Below, piece by piece: positions 1-13,960 of a stretch of 64,000 bases of DNA. The stretch's first letter is position 1. Every line of letters begins with the position of its first letter. The notes under the pieces are model-generated. The model was given only the letters and a program-made list of their open reading frames with translations. It did not search any database and was not told the DNA's origin. The stretch is from the NCBI RefSeq assembly GCF_037975245.1, contig NC_092579.1, positions 13,376,678 through 13,440,677 on the forward strand, in the 5' to 3' direction. The DNA is from Apostichopus japonicus. Taxonomy: Eukaryota > Echinodermata > Holothuroidea > Aspidochirotida > Stichopodidae. A program made the translations under genes and the position numbers.

Positions 1-2677
1 CACGGATGGGCGGGGTGGGTTGTGGAGATGTACACCCCCTTCCTAATGAAAGCCTACAAAAATACAGACTTTCCATATACGAAAGTCGGCCTCAAGGAAC
101 CCAATGGTCACGCTCCGTCTTTTGTTAAAAATCCTGCATCCACCCCTCAGACAATACAAAACAAGATCGGAGAGTATATGTGCCAATTGTTGGAGTAACC
201 CGTAACCTTACACTGATAGCAAATATGACTTATATACATTGAAGTGCATGTGCGCAAGTAAATGAAATGAAACCGTTTACAAACGGGGAGGGGAAAGTTA
301 TGTTTGAATTTTCGATATATTTAGCTTGTTCATTTACTGCAAGTCAATTCAAAAAAATTACGTCTTCTCCGTTCGGAATCAAATTGTACACTGTAGCTGG
401 TCAATTATGTTATTTCATGTAGTTGTATAGTCCATGGAGATATAGATAAATACTATGGAAGGTATACATGTAAGTACAATCATATGGCACTATATGCTTA
501 TAACATATTGGTGCTATGTTGACACCGCCTCCCCTCCCCTCCCCCCACCCCTCCCCTCCCCCTTCACATATGCATGTCCCATCGCACATTTGACATTATA
601 GTGGCTTGTAATTCTATCTCTCTCCTTAGGTTTACAAGTATAAGTTAAGCCCGATTTCTCCAACAAATCGGACTTTGCTTGCACGGTATCCCTATCAAAT
701 TATCTATGAAGTCAAGCAGATCCATCTTATATTATCGACAGAGCTCAGTGTCCAATGCTTTTTGCAATGCAAATAACAATGAAATGTGAGGCTGTCCAAT
801 ATTAGTAGACGCGGGTATAGGTATCATGCATTCTGAGAGCTGTCATAACGTGACGTGTAACGAGCGACACAGATCTTCAGTTTGAGTATGAATTTCACCA
901 CCTCGAATTCATTTGAGAGAAACTTAAGAATATGTCGTAACTGGGCAACATCGTATGAACCATATAGGTTTCTCGTACTCAAAAAAAAAACAACAACAGG
1001 GATTTGTGAAGAATTCTCCGAAATCTACAAACCGTATTTGTAAAAAAAAGAGGGAGTAATTCGACAGTCTGTGGTCACGTGAGTTTGAAGAAATAACAGA
1101 ATTTTCCTGTCTGGTACTTTCTACGATCATATCATATTTAATATATTGGAAAGATGAAAACCCGTGGGGGAGGGGGTGACCAGAATTCCCAGCGTGTGTG
1201 AGGGCGGAAGTGGGGGTGGGGGAGGAAGGGTAAGTGAATGGTAAGCAAACTCTTTTTGGTTGGGAGGGGGGGGGGGTTAGAAGTGCAAAATTACACCAGT
1301 ATAAAGTATGCAATACGGGTAAATTCAGAGGGCAGAGGAGCTATGGTTTTGTTGTACCTGAGCCGACGGTGGGGGGTGAGGGGTGCTAGAGGGCAGGCAT
1401 CACTGACCTCCCCCCACCCCCTCCGTTGGTGCCGTCACTGCTAAAAATCATATATCTGCACTGTAAGGTTTAGCCATGTGTTTCATTCATACGGATGCTA
1501 TACCACGTGGTGAAATCAAATATAAAAACGCTAGTACTATAGTATTACGTCATCCTTGGCGTTAACTGACGTCATAATGTGCGCAATATTATAAGCATAC
1601 AATCACCTTGATAATGATACTCCTGAACATGAAATGAAACAAAAACAAAACACTAATATTTACAACGGAATTTGACCCTATGACAAGTATATTTTTCTAA
1701 AAGATAAATTAATTGTTATAATATTATTTAATATATATTACATTATAATATACCTTTAGGGAGCGAAAGTAATATAGCCTATACCGGATAAAACAAGAGA
1801 TATTGTTAACCATATATGGCCTATTGTGATAAATATTGATGGTATATATGCTATACTGAATATTGACTATTAATGAATGAAGAATAATCGAATCATTAAT
1901 CAATTTGTTGGATTGATTAAATTGATTCTCAAGATGAGTTCGCCCATATATATTTCCTTATTATTCATTGTTAATCACATTGGAAAATTTGAAGCCGCGT
2001 GAATTAAGCTTGACTTAAGTCAAGGTATTGAATTACAACATGTTATTTGATTTAATACCGATCGAATATTTAAGATTGATCAACTCAACACGTCTGCTTT
2101 AAATGTCTGCGTCGGCTGGAGAAGGTATATTGTAACCATGGCAACCAGATGATGTTACATGGCAGATAAAATAAAACAGACCCTTTCTGCGTGCTACAGA
2201 ATGGAACGCAAGATTTTATTATATTTGACTGTTTTCCACCTTTTCGTCTGAAAATTGTAAAGTGTATTGAGAACTTGTTTATGGAACAAGAATTGTTTTC
2301 CTTCCGTTTTAAAGTTTAGTTTAGTTTAGAGGTCCAAGGACCATGAAGCCTCACAGTAGTTTATTTGAGACCGTATCCGTGTTAGATTGTTAATTCATTC
2401 TATTTCTCTCAAATAATACAAATGCATTAACTTAAATAGTTTAGCCTTAATCTAACCGACAGTGCACCACCAAAACATGAAGCCAGTGATTGTTGGAAAT
2501 GCATTTTAATATGCATCGTGATTTAAAGCTTTTTAAATGCCTCCCAACAAAAAACCTCATGGCGTCCAAAATGTCATGTTATCTCATATGAAAGTCTGTG
2601 TCTTACGCCATTTATGGTTTCAAATATGTTGTTTTCATTCTGATAAATTTATAATAAAGTTATATTGAAATGTAGCA

Positions 2678-2742
2678 CAGCGGTCCGCAAACTTTTAAGC
2701 TCACGATCGAGGATCGCCACTTCAACCCCCCCCCCCCCCCCT
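2678..2742. mobile_element. Possible solo hAT-like transposon end
   Basis: CAGCGGTCCGCAAACTTTT at 2678-2696 resembles the common hAT end CAGTGGTTCTCAAACTTTT and is followed within 30 bp by a run of 16 C. No partner end was found nearby, so it may be a truncated copy or chance. Confidence 0.35.
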
Positions 2743-4689
2743 TAAGAATCGATGCTCAGAGAGCAAACAAGCTAGCTTGGGTTATGGGATTGATGCTTAA
2801 GAAAAAAACCTTAACCAATCTCCATCGGCAAGCTCCGAAAACTGTAGATAAATATTTCGACTTCTGGAGAAATGCCGCAACCCACCGCAAATTTGAACTC
2901 GTTCGATTTTCTCTTTGAATTTCCTTATCCTAAAAATTAGAAATTTCCAGAATCGAATGAAATTATTACTTACATTTTTCATTATGAGTTAATTTTAAAC
3001 ATCTGCAAAGGATGTCTTATAGTTTCTCTAACTTATCGCCAATGATGTTTGAGCACAATTTAATAGAATTGATATAGAACTTACAAATCAACACACACAC
3101 TCACAAGACAACATAGCTGCTTTAGGTAGAAATAAATAAATTAGCATTTGTCTTACGATTACATTTGCACTATGAAGAATGAAAGATCTCGGCAACATGT
3201 CTGTAAAGTACCAGATGTCGGGGTTTTCCCTCTCTTTCTCTCTCTGCTCTATTAACTGCTATATTAACTGCTTTTACCACCTGCGTCCCTTCACTAACCG
3301 TCTTTTGCAGCACCATCTCCTACGTTCTATTTTCCATTTATCTATTACGATAACGTACAATTTTTATATAACACCTGAAATCTGTGTGTGCTTAACTGGC
3401 TTTTACACAAAGACCACCTATAAACCTATTTTGCGAAAATCGTTACTATGTATTTTTACGTGTAAAAGTATATCAGCTAACTTACGTCATTACCATTAGT
3501 CTACGCTTAATTACGCGTATGTTTTTTTCTCGCTGTTGACACCTTCAATGTTACCGTATATGATTGGTGATGACGTCATCAGTTGTTTGGCTCTATGCCG
3601 TATTTCAAGGTAAATAATTTCATAATAGTTTTGTTTACTAATATGTTCGAATTGATTCTTGTTGATATATGTTATACGGGTTGTCCGAGTCGATACACCT
3701 TGTTATTCGTTTACTGACAAGGTGTTAAGTTCTCACAATTCCACGGATTGCCTATGTCACAAACAAAATTGAAATTATGGGATGGATTTAAGTCCAGATA
3801 AACGTGTAAATAATAGAGACATTTTTTCGTTTATCCTTTTAAGTACTGAAGACGTATCATTTTGAAGTCATTATAGGTTGGTGCTGTTGTGTGTCGTATA
3901 GAGTTTGATGTAATGCAAATGATCGTACAGTTACATACGTGCTTGATATATTGTGGTGCACGATACTAATATGTTTCACATATGATGTGTTAGGTATTCA
4001 CTTCATTTAGTGTTTGCACGAATGTACTATGTAGATTTGCTATCACATGAAACACGACTTAAAATGCTATTTATTGCCATGTAACGACCAACCTCTTTTA
4101 TGACTGTTCCACGATACAATTTCAATCACAAGAGTTTAAGACATGAAAAAATCCACTTCATTTCTTTTTAAATACCAAATATAAAGATAAAAATAAGTCT
4201 ATTTTAGTAACTATATTGGAATTAAAAATTGTAGAAATAAATATGTAAACTTAAGCGTTCGTTGGTTTCGATTAATGTTGTGTACAAAATCGCTTTCTGA
4301 ATGTCTCGATTCAGTTGTATGACGTAAATATATCGTGAGTTCTTATTGGACAATAGTCATTGTGTTTTCTTCGATGCCTCGATGCCTCTCTTTCAGATGC
4401 AAAGGAAGATATTTCATGAAACTTTACAAAGACTTCAGAAGAAATTCCAAGTGTGCAGAACCCGAGAAAGCAGAAGATTGCAGACCGCAGATCCGCAAAT
4501 GAAAAGAAAGCAATATGAGAATAAACAATGTAGATGGAGAAAAAAAACAAAGCATTCTAGCAATAAGAAAGAGCACAACTATTCGTATTTAATCTAAAGA
4601 GAAAAGTCCCATTTCATTTTTTAAAACCAAAACCAAAAACAGGTACACTTATGGTATGTGACTATCATGAATATGATACTCCTTTTTCA

Positions 4690-5003
4690 GTGGAGTGCAG
4701 GCGCGGATCCAGATGACGTTGTGGTGGGTCTCCTCACTAACCCCCCCCCCCCCCCTCCCCTCCCCCTCCCCCACCCCGTCCTCGCCTTCCCATAAAAAAA
4801 TCAAAGTAAATATTAACTCAATCGTGATTATAAATCTAATTTATAGTACACACATGCCTCAAAATTCACCATTTGAAGTCTAAATTTCCATTTTTTATTT
4901 GTCTGCTGGGGAAGGACCTCCACATTCCCTACACTTCAACGACCCCATGAGGGGCACTTCCCTTTCTTTCTAAAACTCTGGATCCGCCGACCCCCCCCCC
5001 CCT
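4690..5003. mobile_element. Possible degenerate DNA-transposon copy
   Basis: GCGCGGATCCAG at about 4702-4713 is mirrored by CTGGATCCGCCG at 4979-4990. Both sides are close to runs of 12-15 C, the pattern seen in the better preserved hAT-type elements of this window. No clean target duplication is visible, so the limits are approximate. Confidence 0.45.
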
Positions 5004-5705
5004 ACAGAAATGGAATTATGTTTCACACATGTTATACTTTATGTACACTTTGATAGAGAAATCTAGAAGATGTCTTAAGGATCACGTTGTCCAATGTTTT
5101 AAAGTAAACTTTCATCAAATCAGCCGAAAAAACAAGAAAAAATTGCCAGAAATAGGTCACCAAATGCAAGCAGCTGTTGTAAATTTTCATGAGTCTATAA
5201 AATAAATTTCTATTTACAATGATTTTCGTTTAGTTTCCATGATTCATTATAAGCAATTATTTAGGCTTGGGAGGATCATGAGTGGAATTAATACAGAGGT
5301 TGCGATATTTATTACCTGAATACAGTCGAAATGTTTAAAGCAACATGGAGCTATTATACGAGATAAAGCCATGGTTATAACTAGTCTTGACAAGAGGCTG
5401 TTCATTTCCAAAAGTACCAGTGACTCAAAAAAAAAGTTACTTAAGGTCTTATATATATATTGATAACTTATACTAACTCGAGTCAATGGCTCGACTCGGG
5501 TGAGAAAATACTTGATATGAAAGTCCACCCGATTGTCATGGCTTTATCAATTAAAACTGGTAAAGGTGAGTAGGCAGTACCCGTTAATCAGTTAAAACTG
5601 ATGTGTGGTATAATCTCTTAACATGTGTTACATTTATGGACAGTTGCTACTGAGATAGATTTACAAACAGTAAATACTAAGCACACAATCCTATATATAA
5701 GCACA

Positions 5706-5727
5706 GATTATGTATATATACATAATC
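5706..5727. repeat. 22-bp perfect palindrome
   Basis: GATTATGTATA followed immediately by its reverse complement TATACATAATC. The sequence is AT-rich, so chance or microsatellite-like origin is possible. Confidence 0.7.
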
Positions 5728-5984
5728 ATTGACTGGACTAACCAGACTATACTCTAAAGGTTTCGCCAATAATTTCTTCCTCAATTTATGAACAGAAAGT
5801 GAATGAGACTTTACGGCAAAACGCTTAAATCAATTTGCAAACCATCTTAGCAAGGTATACTTACTAATCGAACATAAGGGACAGTGGTTTTAGTCTCCTA
5901 ACCAGTCGTTAGTTGAAACAGAAATTGAGTAATGATTTCGTCTATTAGTATTATAACTTTGCTGACAGTTTTAACATGTATTAC

Positions 5985-6771
5985 GGTGTTATCAAGGGCG
6001 GCGGAAGCACTTTTAATCTGGGGGGGGGGGGGCACCAACGTCGAAGGGCACTTTGCAGAAATTCGATTGGACTGATGCAGCCTGATATTTAGTACCCTTT
6101 ATAACTCTTATTGTATTATCTTATTTGCGTATACACATCACTCCACCAACGCCACCCCCCCCCCCCCTTCAAGGAAACAATGCATACTAGCACTGCAATA
6201 TCTAATGTGCAAATTGGGAAACAAGGAAAAAGACAAAATGAGGTGAAATCATTATAAAGTCCAAAGTCCCTGCACACGCAATCGATACATGCATGAAAGC
6301 AAATGAAATATGTGAAAATACTGAAAGAAAAATAATTTTCTATGTGTTTTTCAATGGTTAATTAAACTGACATTATTATTGTAACGACTTTGCCAATAAT
6401 TCTAACCAATTTGGAAGGGTTATAACAAGGCAAATGATTGTATGTTATTGGCATGCGATGTAATAACCAACACATGCCTATATGATATGCAGATTAACAT
6501 GTTGAACGCGCGCGTAGCGCGCGAAAAATTCTGGTAATATTTTTCGGGCAAGTCGTTACAGCCCCCCCCCCCCCAAATCAAATTGGGCTCCTACGCCTGT
6601 GGTAGTAAACATTTAAAACTTCCCGAAATATTTCATTCGACGTGGGTTTCGCTTTGTAAACTCTTTTTTTATTTAGAAATTTTTATGTAGAAAAGGGCAC
6701 ATTTTTAACCTGAGGAAAAGTGGGGCACGTGCCCCCTGGGCGCCCCCGGTTCCGCCGCCCTTGGGTGTTAT
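5985..6771. mobile_element. Non-autonomous hAT-type DNA transposon with 8-bp target duplication
   Basis: The element body is 5993-6763 (771 bp). Its left end reads CAAGGGCGGCGGAA and its right end is the exact reverse complement, TTCCGCCGCCCTTG. Both ends are flanked by the same 8 bp, GGTGTTAT (5985-5992 and 6764-6771). Ends beginning CA(A/G) and an 8-bp duplication are hallmarks of the hAT superfamily. No transposase frame is present. Inside are a run of 13 G next to the left end, two C runs (near 6155 and 6562), a CG-rich palindromic stretch at about 6508-6520, and a further inverted GGGGCACGTGCCCC at 6722-6735. The intact duplication suggests a fairly young insertion. Confidence 0.9.
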
Positions 6772-9700
6772 AACACATCGTTTCAGTTTATACTGATTAA
6801 CGGTTGTCTCTTATTCACAGTACCAACTGATCAAGCCATGTGCATTGGTTGGAAAGTCACCCAACTAAATAGAGGCTTGATAGTGTAAGAACACCAAACT
6901 ATACTTGATCCACGCCTCAAGACAAGTCCCCAATGGCTTATACATCGAGACTATAACCGTGTGATCATGACGATCTACCCGTCTAGTCAGTTTCACGAGT
7001 CTCTTCAAAGGGAATTGATATATAATGCACTCAATCATGCTGTAAAGATTGGTGAGCGATCGGTAAACTGTTTAACTGGAAAGAACAGATACTACACATG
7101 ATCTTAGTCAAGACGTTAAAAAGCGAGACTCGAGGTGAAAAAAGGGGACCCGGCAATTACGATATTACATCAAAATTAATGTACTCCATGAACTTACAGA
7201 CCATGCTATATACAGTAACGGGGTAACGGGGTGGCGTAACATGTATGGATCCATCATAGCTAAGGTCTGGAAGGTCAAATCTTGGCCCTCCAAGCCTCAC
7301 TCCAAGCGTCACTCGCGGGGCATCAAGACGAGTCAGATCGGGGGCCTCGGTGATAATTATATTTTGAGGTCTTCATTTTTTCCTTCAGTATATTATGAAA
7401 GTGAGAATTCTTCTTTATACCATACTTCCCTGTAGGCATCCTAATTAACCCCGGACCAAAGGGATGTTCTCCCCCACCCCCACCCCTCCCCGCCTGCCTC
7501 CTAACCCCTCTCATCATCAATTCTGTATTGCAACAACAAAAATGTTAGTAGAGAGTACAAATTTGAAGAAAATTTGGTCAAGGCGTTATGGCATATATGT
7601 TATTACACCTCATTTTGGATGGGTTATCAAAATTTGGGTTTGTGTTCGCACAAAAAAAACACGAATTAAAAATTAATAATTCGATTTTTTTTGGGGGGGG
7701 GGGTATGTGAGCATTATATCTTACGAGTAATATCATAGTACTGCCACATCATTGGAAAGTATAAACCGGAGTCTTGGATGAAGGTCGTGTTCACCTTATT
7801 ATAGGGCCCATCATTTATAAATTAAGTGCACGAATGACCGTGATGCAAGCAAGACAATCCTTGTGTATATGAAGTGTAATGCTTGCGTGTATTAAATAAT
7901 GTATGTATACAATGTATGGAGGAGTGAGATCCATATATTGTAAAAAGATCTCTTTCGTGGCTTTTGATTGATGTATAATTGAGTATAGGAGAGTAAACAC
8001 GAAGAGGCAACCTCGAATGTGTTTATTTATAGATATTTTGTGAAATGTTTCTATAACATGTCATTCATCCCTTTTTCGTTTTATTGCCTTCTTCTTCATT
8101 ATTATTATTATAATTATTATGCAGAAGCATTTATGCAGTTATAGCGACAGCAATGTAAAGCTTTAAACTCTTCAGATAAAAAGGAATCATTGTGACCTTT
8201 GATTATAAGCGATTATTCAACCGCTTCCAGAGTCACGGAATGATGGCACGAGATATACAAGGACAGAATGATACGAGAGTACAGACAAAACAGAAACCAA
8301 GATAATAAACGAAATTCAACGAGATTTGAGCATCTTTAATTCGATCCTTGCTTACCATTCCATGCGTGTGAACTGCACTCCAAAAATGCTTAGCAACAAG
8401 AACAAACTTAGAAGCAAAATGTGCCGTGAGCGCGCGTAAGAGAAACCTCAGTTCAGGGACATCAACCTTGTTAAGGAGGGCTCCCTTGTGAAGTGATATG
8501 CCCTTTGCAGAATATCATGTTAGATAATGCTTTGAATTCAAACGATTTCTGTCTTCAAGCTGGGTAGCAACCACGCATAATTCTGGGGATAATACCGGGG
8601 ATAAAATAAGGGGGTTAGCCACCCCCCCCCCCCTGTGCTAATAGGTGGTTGCGCCATTGAGTCTTCATGATAGGCTGTATGAAAGGTAATAAATAGTCAT
8701 ATTAGGTAATCCATTTCAATCCAAACTTGCACGTTAATTTCATTCATGGAATACGTATACTGCAGGGTACATGTTAGATAACCTCAAACTTGATTGTTTT
8801 CATTTCTTTCCCACTGCGGCCGTTCCCCATCTCAAATACCCTACTACCACAACTATATACACCTGCAGATAACCGTGAAAATGGTTTCAAGAGTGGTTTT
8901 CTTAAGACTTCACAATTTGCCTTTGCAAGATATAGGTTGAGACTAGTGGACACACTAGTAGTTGTTACTCAGAGTTTCACGCGTTGAGCGATCATCAGAC
9001 AACGTATATATTATTTATATATTAATATATATTGCATATTGCATCCACTTAATATGTATTAAATATTCAAGAAAAGAACAAGTTTGCAAAAATCCCGACA
9101 AACCTCCAACACCCCTATTGTAATCCCTTCCCACTCCCTCCCTTGACCAAATACCTCTCGCGATGGTCCTGTATGCGACCAACATCACTGAACTTGGACA
9201 TAGCGTTTATCAGTATGTGCATAGCGCAAAGTATGTCGTGCAGACGATCGGCCTCCTGTACGCGCATGCGTATTACATCTCACGCATCCATCGATTTGTC
9301 AGTGAATTACACGACTTATCAACCCAAGATGCCATTAAACCGCCTTTTTTGTTAGTCGGTGATTGAAACTTGCTCATTTTATTTAACAGTATACGTCTGT
9401 GTATATCTTACATCATAAATCAGCACCTGAAGTGAGAAACAAACCAACAATCTTCTTCGGAATTAGCCTGTCTTTAGGATTTATGACATGGCTACAATCT
9501 CAATCTCTTTGGTCACCGAGCTAAGATATAAAAAGCAAACGATTAAAGTTATCGCCCAAGTCTGTAAGATCACAACTGCATGCAGAGGGAGACTGTAGGT
9601 ATTACACCACCAGGTATTTCTCTGTACATTTGACTTCAATCTTTACGACTTGACTTCATGGCAAGAAAATATAGCCTTTGACCGGGACTACACCAAAAAA

Positions 9701-11353
9701 ACGTAACATTATTGTCGTTTATATGTAAATTAGATACAGCCTAAACATATATACAATCTTGTTTTCTATTATATTAGCTACAACCGATGACATTTCCCTT
9801 TATTCTAACCCTATAAAGCTCTGACTGGACAACCGAAAACTGTTGTCCTCTCTTGTGCGACAACTGGTGCAGGAATTTTGTCCCATGACATCAGTTGTGA
9901 GGCCTAGACATGTACACACACACATCGATATATATATATATATCTTCCTATTCTTTGCTCATCAATCTGCTTCCTGCATAGTCATGTTGGTCTTGGTTTT
10001 ATTTCCATCAATGCAACTGACATCTAGCGTCATACTAGTTTCATTGTGCAACGTTTTGTACTTTCATTCCACTGCCAAGTATTGCTGACGAAGGTCCCAA
10101 GGAGGACCGAAAATTCCAATATATTTTTTAAAACAATACTCCTTATTTGTCAATAATGCGTCATATACAGTGTACTGTATATAGCCAGAAGTGATACGGA
10201 AGGGCAAGGACGGACACCGTTCCCTCCCTATACCCTGCCTACCCACCCAAGGCCCCTCCCACTCTTCTCTCTTCTTCCCTCCTCTCCCCTCCTCTCCCCT
10301 CCTCTCCCCTCCTCTCATCTCAACTCCTCTTCCCACTCCTTCCTGGAGAGCTGGAAGATGAAGTTATAAGCCTATAGATATACATGTATCACGCGACGAA
10401 AACTGGCTGAAAAACTGGTTTTGAGAATAAACAGTCAACGATAGGTTTGGACTACCCAACTCCAAAACTCAATTAGAACAAAATGGCCAGCGGGGACGGA
10501 ATAATAGAACGAATGTTCTGAAAGAGTATTAGCACACGATTTCATACACGATTAAATGTCCCAATTAAGCCGTTAAACTCATGTGATTTCTAAAGCGTTC
10601 CAAAATTATAGAAGATTGCTGTAGAAACGATATTGTACGCGCCCACTGCCACCCCGCCCCCTCCACTTCACCCCACTCCAACCTTCGACCTCCGCGCCTT
10701 TTCCCTGACTTAGCTAGCCGCGTGACACGATTTTGTATACTCCTACCTTAAGATGAAAAAATTCTCTTAGAAATAGATAGAACTTTTGTTGTTAGTGAAC
10801 TCGAAATACCTCATTAAAATACGTTGAAAGTTTTCTATAGCCGTTTCTACTAAGAGCTTGCATGAAAAACCTTCTTGTTTTATCTTCAGTTGTTTAGTTC
10901 TATATTGATGCCCCCTTTATTCTTTTACTTTCTGTTTTGATATTTTATATAGTTAACTAGATCATCTTTTTTCTTCTATATATATTAAATTGCTTACAAT
11001 TACAACTTATTTCTGTAATGATTGTAATTATCTAATTTCTTTCATTTTTATACATTTACTTTCAGTTATACGCTATCCGCATAATGCTCCATGTCCATAT
11101 TTACATATTCTAATTTTACTTATATTCATATACTTACCTTTCCAATCTGACAAAGTATCCATCTATACGAAGATGCATGTATAGGCATATAAAATAAATA
11201 CATTTATATGAGTTTTCTGGTGGAGTAAACCGGGTGCATATGTGGATATTAATAACAACACATATTTGTCGATTCAAAGTCCCTAACTTTCCCCTTCTAA
11301 CTCCTATGGTTATGAGAGATAACCAAGATACTCTGATGTTCATAATGAACTTG
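6772..11353. other. Non-coding DNA, no gene recognised
   Basis: Homopolymer G/C runs (7692, 8621), a short ATT repeat (8097-8120) and small TA tracts (9930-9942) occur. A pair of overlapping frames at 9143-9366 has no recognisable product. GCAACCAC at about 8568 is mirrored by GTGGTTGC at about 8645, around a run of 12 C, perhaps a very short fold-back element. Confidence 0.55.
10255..10342. repeat. Pyrimidine-rich repeat with CTCCTCTCCC units
   Basis: Within a C/T-rich stretch, CTCCTCTCCC-type 10-mers repeat about four times at 10277-10316, followed by decayed copies. The 90-codon minus-strand frame over it (Gly/Arg/Glu-rich) is a by-product. Confidence 0.85.
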
Positions 11354-11517
11354 ACACCGTCCCACACCGTCCCACACCGTCCCACACCGTCCCACACCGT
11401 CCCACACCGTCCCACACCGTCCCACACCGTCCCACACCGTCCCACACCGTCCCACACCGTCCCACACCGTCCCACACCGTCCCACACCGTCCCACACCGT
11501 CCCACACCGTCCCACAC
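11354..11517. repeat. 10-bp minisatellite (CCCACACCGT)n
   Basis: Fifteen consecutive perfect copies of CCCACACCGT occupy 11361-11510, with partial copies on both sides (ACACCGT at 11354, CCCACAC at 11511). There is no internal variation, which suggests recent expansion. Because 10 is not a multiple of three, the array reads open in several frames on both strands and creates spurious reading frames of up to 127 codons. Confidence 0.98.
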
Positions 11518-12414
11518 GTATAAGGTTGTACATACAGCCTTAGGCTTCTGACATGTACTTTTCTTTTTGTGTAGGTTGAACGGTTCCTGCCGCCAGACTA
11601 TACAAAAGGTTAAGATAATTTACAATATTTTAAACTGCACTTAAGAAACGTGTTTTGTTATCGATATGTCTTTAAATCAATATGGTCGTTACTTAGATGA
11701 AGAGATAGAGAATATATGAATGTAGTGATTTATGGTCACAATTATTTATGTTATGCATGGAAGCTTTAATGGAGCCTCACGCGAATAAGATCCGTCCAGT
11801 GCTAGATAATGACCTAAGGGTGTAATAGAATTATATATACCTCGGACAGGAATTATGGATGCTTTTAACCGATCGAGCCTGCTAGACAGCCGAAGGTGCT
11901 CAAATGATAAAGATACAATTGCGTTATTTATTAAGCATAGTGTTAAGTAATGTCTATAGCTTGACAAGCAAGTATATAATTAAGGGCTTGCTGCAATAAT
12001 CACGGCTAACTGTGTGAAGGTGCATGACCCATGTTCAATGTTTTCCCCTTGCTAATATCACGCATATGCGCGCCGTTCTAGTTTAAAGTAGTTTGATTGC
12101 GCACCTTACGCTTAACGCTTCTTGCTAAGTATAATCAACGGGGGCGGTGGAGCCGATGGTCGGGGTCGTGGGAGGCGGAGGGCAGACGGGAAGCTCTTCT
12201 TGCCCTAAGAACCACCACCGCAACCCCCCTCCCCTCCGATGGGTCCTTTTGTATAAACAAGAGCTGCTCCTCCTTGTTAATGAAAACACATGTTCTATAT
12301 ATGATAGGAAAGAGCTTCCTGTTTCTGGTTAAAGGTAGAAGCCATGCTATACGCATCTAACGTTTAGATGTTTAGAGTCCATGAGGAGGAAATTTACATT
12401 TGATTGGCGAAAGA

Positions 12415-13960
12415 ACAATGTGTTCTAAGCATCTTGGTGAATTTTGTGTCCAGTTCCTACGTAAAGCGTTATCGAGATATTATATAATTGAAATAATCAC
12501 AGTTTGTACCCTAAATCAACTTGGAACAAACAGGTATGGCGTCACAGTTGAACACTGACATTATAATGCTTTGTTATGCATATATTTTATAGTTTTGACC
12601 TTGAATTGGATTCGAACTTGAACGAAGAGGATGTGAAATAATAACAATAAATTAATTCTTGAAGTGTATTCATATTCGGAGATGCATCCTTATTTGGAAA
12701 TAGAAACAATGCACATTAGAATTTTGCAGCTTGGCACAAAACATGTCATCTTTAAAAGTTGTTAATCGAAATCCGTACATGAATGAAAAGCAACATTGAC
12801 TAGGATGATTAGAAACATGCACAATTGCTTACACGGACCGTCCTTTAAGTCTCAAAAAAGATATCATGTAGACAGGTGAGTTCATGCAGAAATGATGCAG
12901 AAGAGCTTTCAAAAGCTTCAACTTCTTTCACTGGAGAATTCTTGTTTTTACAAAGTGAGGGGGCCCGGAGTGATTTCACTGTTCGTACCATTAGTAACCT
13001 TCTAACTTATCTTAGACACAACCCAAGGTGAATGTCTGGAAATAAACAGGAATGCTGTAAAATTGTATCAACGAAAAGGGTAAAGTTCTAACTTCTAAGT
13101 AAACCAATTTCTGCATATTTTTCAAGAGGTAGAATATGTGATATACTGATTTTGACCGTAAAAGACAAACTAAAAGTAGAAACGAAAAAAGATGAAAGAA
13201 ATTCACGGCAGCGGTCATAAACACTTGGATGCTAATAGAGAAGGAGCTGAGAAGTACAAAATGTTCAGTAGCAAAGAACCTTTTCTCAAGTTGGAACAAA
13301 AGAGGGGATTATCGAAAAGTTATCAAACTGAATATGATTATGCCACGTATAGGCAATGTGAACTATCTTTTCGAGTTAGTCAATTTTCTTTTATGACTAT
13401 TTTCTTCTGTTGTATTTCAACGGTTCGTATTGAACATTAAGAAAAAAGCCTATACTAAAAGGACAGTCTATGCAGAGAGTTATTGACTTCTGAAGAGGAA
13501 CTCATTCTAAGCAACCTGGTGAACTTTGCATCCAATCCCTACAAAGGCGTTCCCGAAATATTGATTACTAAATCGTCTCATATTTTGTATCAAAAGTGAA
13601 CTTGAAGCAAACAGGTGTGATGTCATAATTGTATGCATTAATAAGAATGCTTTTTATTTTAATTTACTGGACCGTGGATTGGATAACGTACCGACTTGAC
13701 ATAAAGGGGCGTGAGGTTAACATTAAAGTATGCAGTGAAGGGAGTGAACTCACCATCCCAACTTTGAAGTAGAAAACTTGTAATAGTTTTAAGCAAATAT
13801 TACATAAATTGATACAGTGTGCTTCTATGACTTCACATGTTCTTGTTTGCTTCGAATTCACTTCTGTTACAAAAACGTGTCACCTTCAAATCTTGCTATC
13901 TCAGAAACGGCATATAATATATGGAATTTAATGCAAATCTCAATAATAAATAAGTCACCG
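12415..13960. repeat. Diverged duplicated segments about 1.07 kb apart
   Basis: The stretch from about 12422 (TTCTAAGCATCTTGGTGAAT) is repeated, with roughly one quarter of bases changed, from about 13506 (TTCTAAGCAACCTGGTGAAC). Similarity runs for about 160 bp (TCCAGTTCCTACG / TCCAATCCCTACA; GCGTTATCGAGATATT / GCGTTCCCGAAATATT; ACAAACAGGT / GCAAACAGGT) and weaker traces continue to about 12800 and 13930. Neither copy carries a convincing frame. Confidence 0.6.

Larger units (their letters stand above)
1..5984. other. Non-coding, repeat-bearing DNA
   Basis: No exon of a known protein was recognised on either strand. Contents include C-rich runs (near 530-560, 2726-2741, 4741-4755, 4991-5002), G-rich stretches (1150-1280), a (TTTAG)n tract at 2314-2329, and two full TGACGTCA palindromes (1567, 3571). 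A stretch at 4397-4595 after a CTCTCTTTCAG acceptor-like site reads as a Lys/Arg-rich frame without stops, but matches nothing I know. Confidence 0.6.

Noticed and set aside
4397-4595. Lys/Arg-rich stretch after an acceptor-like CTCTCTTTCAG as an exon
   Set aside because: No homology, no downstream donor with matching partner exons; composition could arise by chance in A-rich DNA.
11134-11551. Open frames of 105-127 codons with VGRCGTVWDG or TPSHTVPHRP repeats
   Set aside because: They are translations of the 10-bp minisatellite on both strands.
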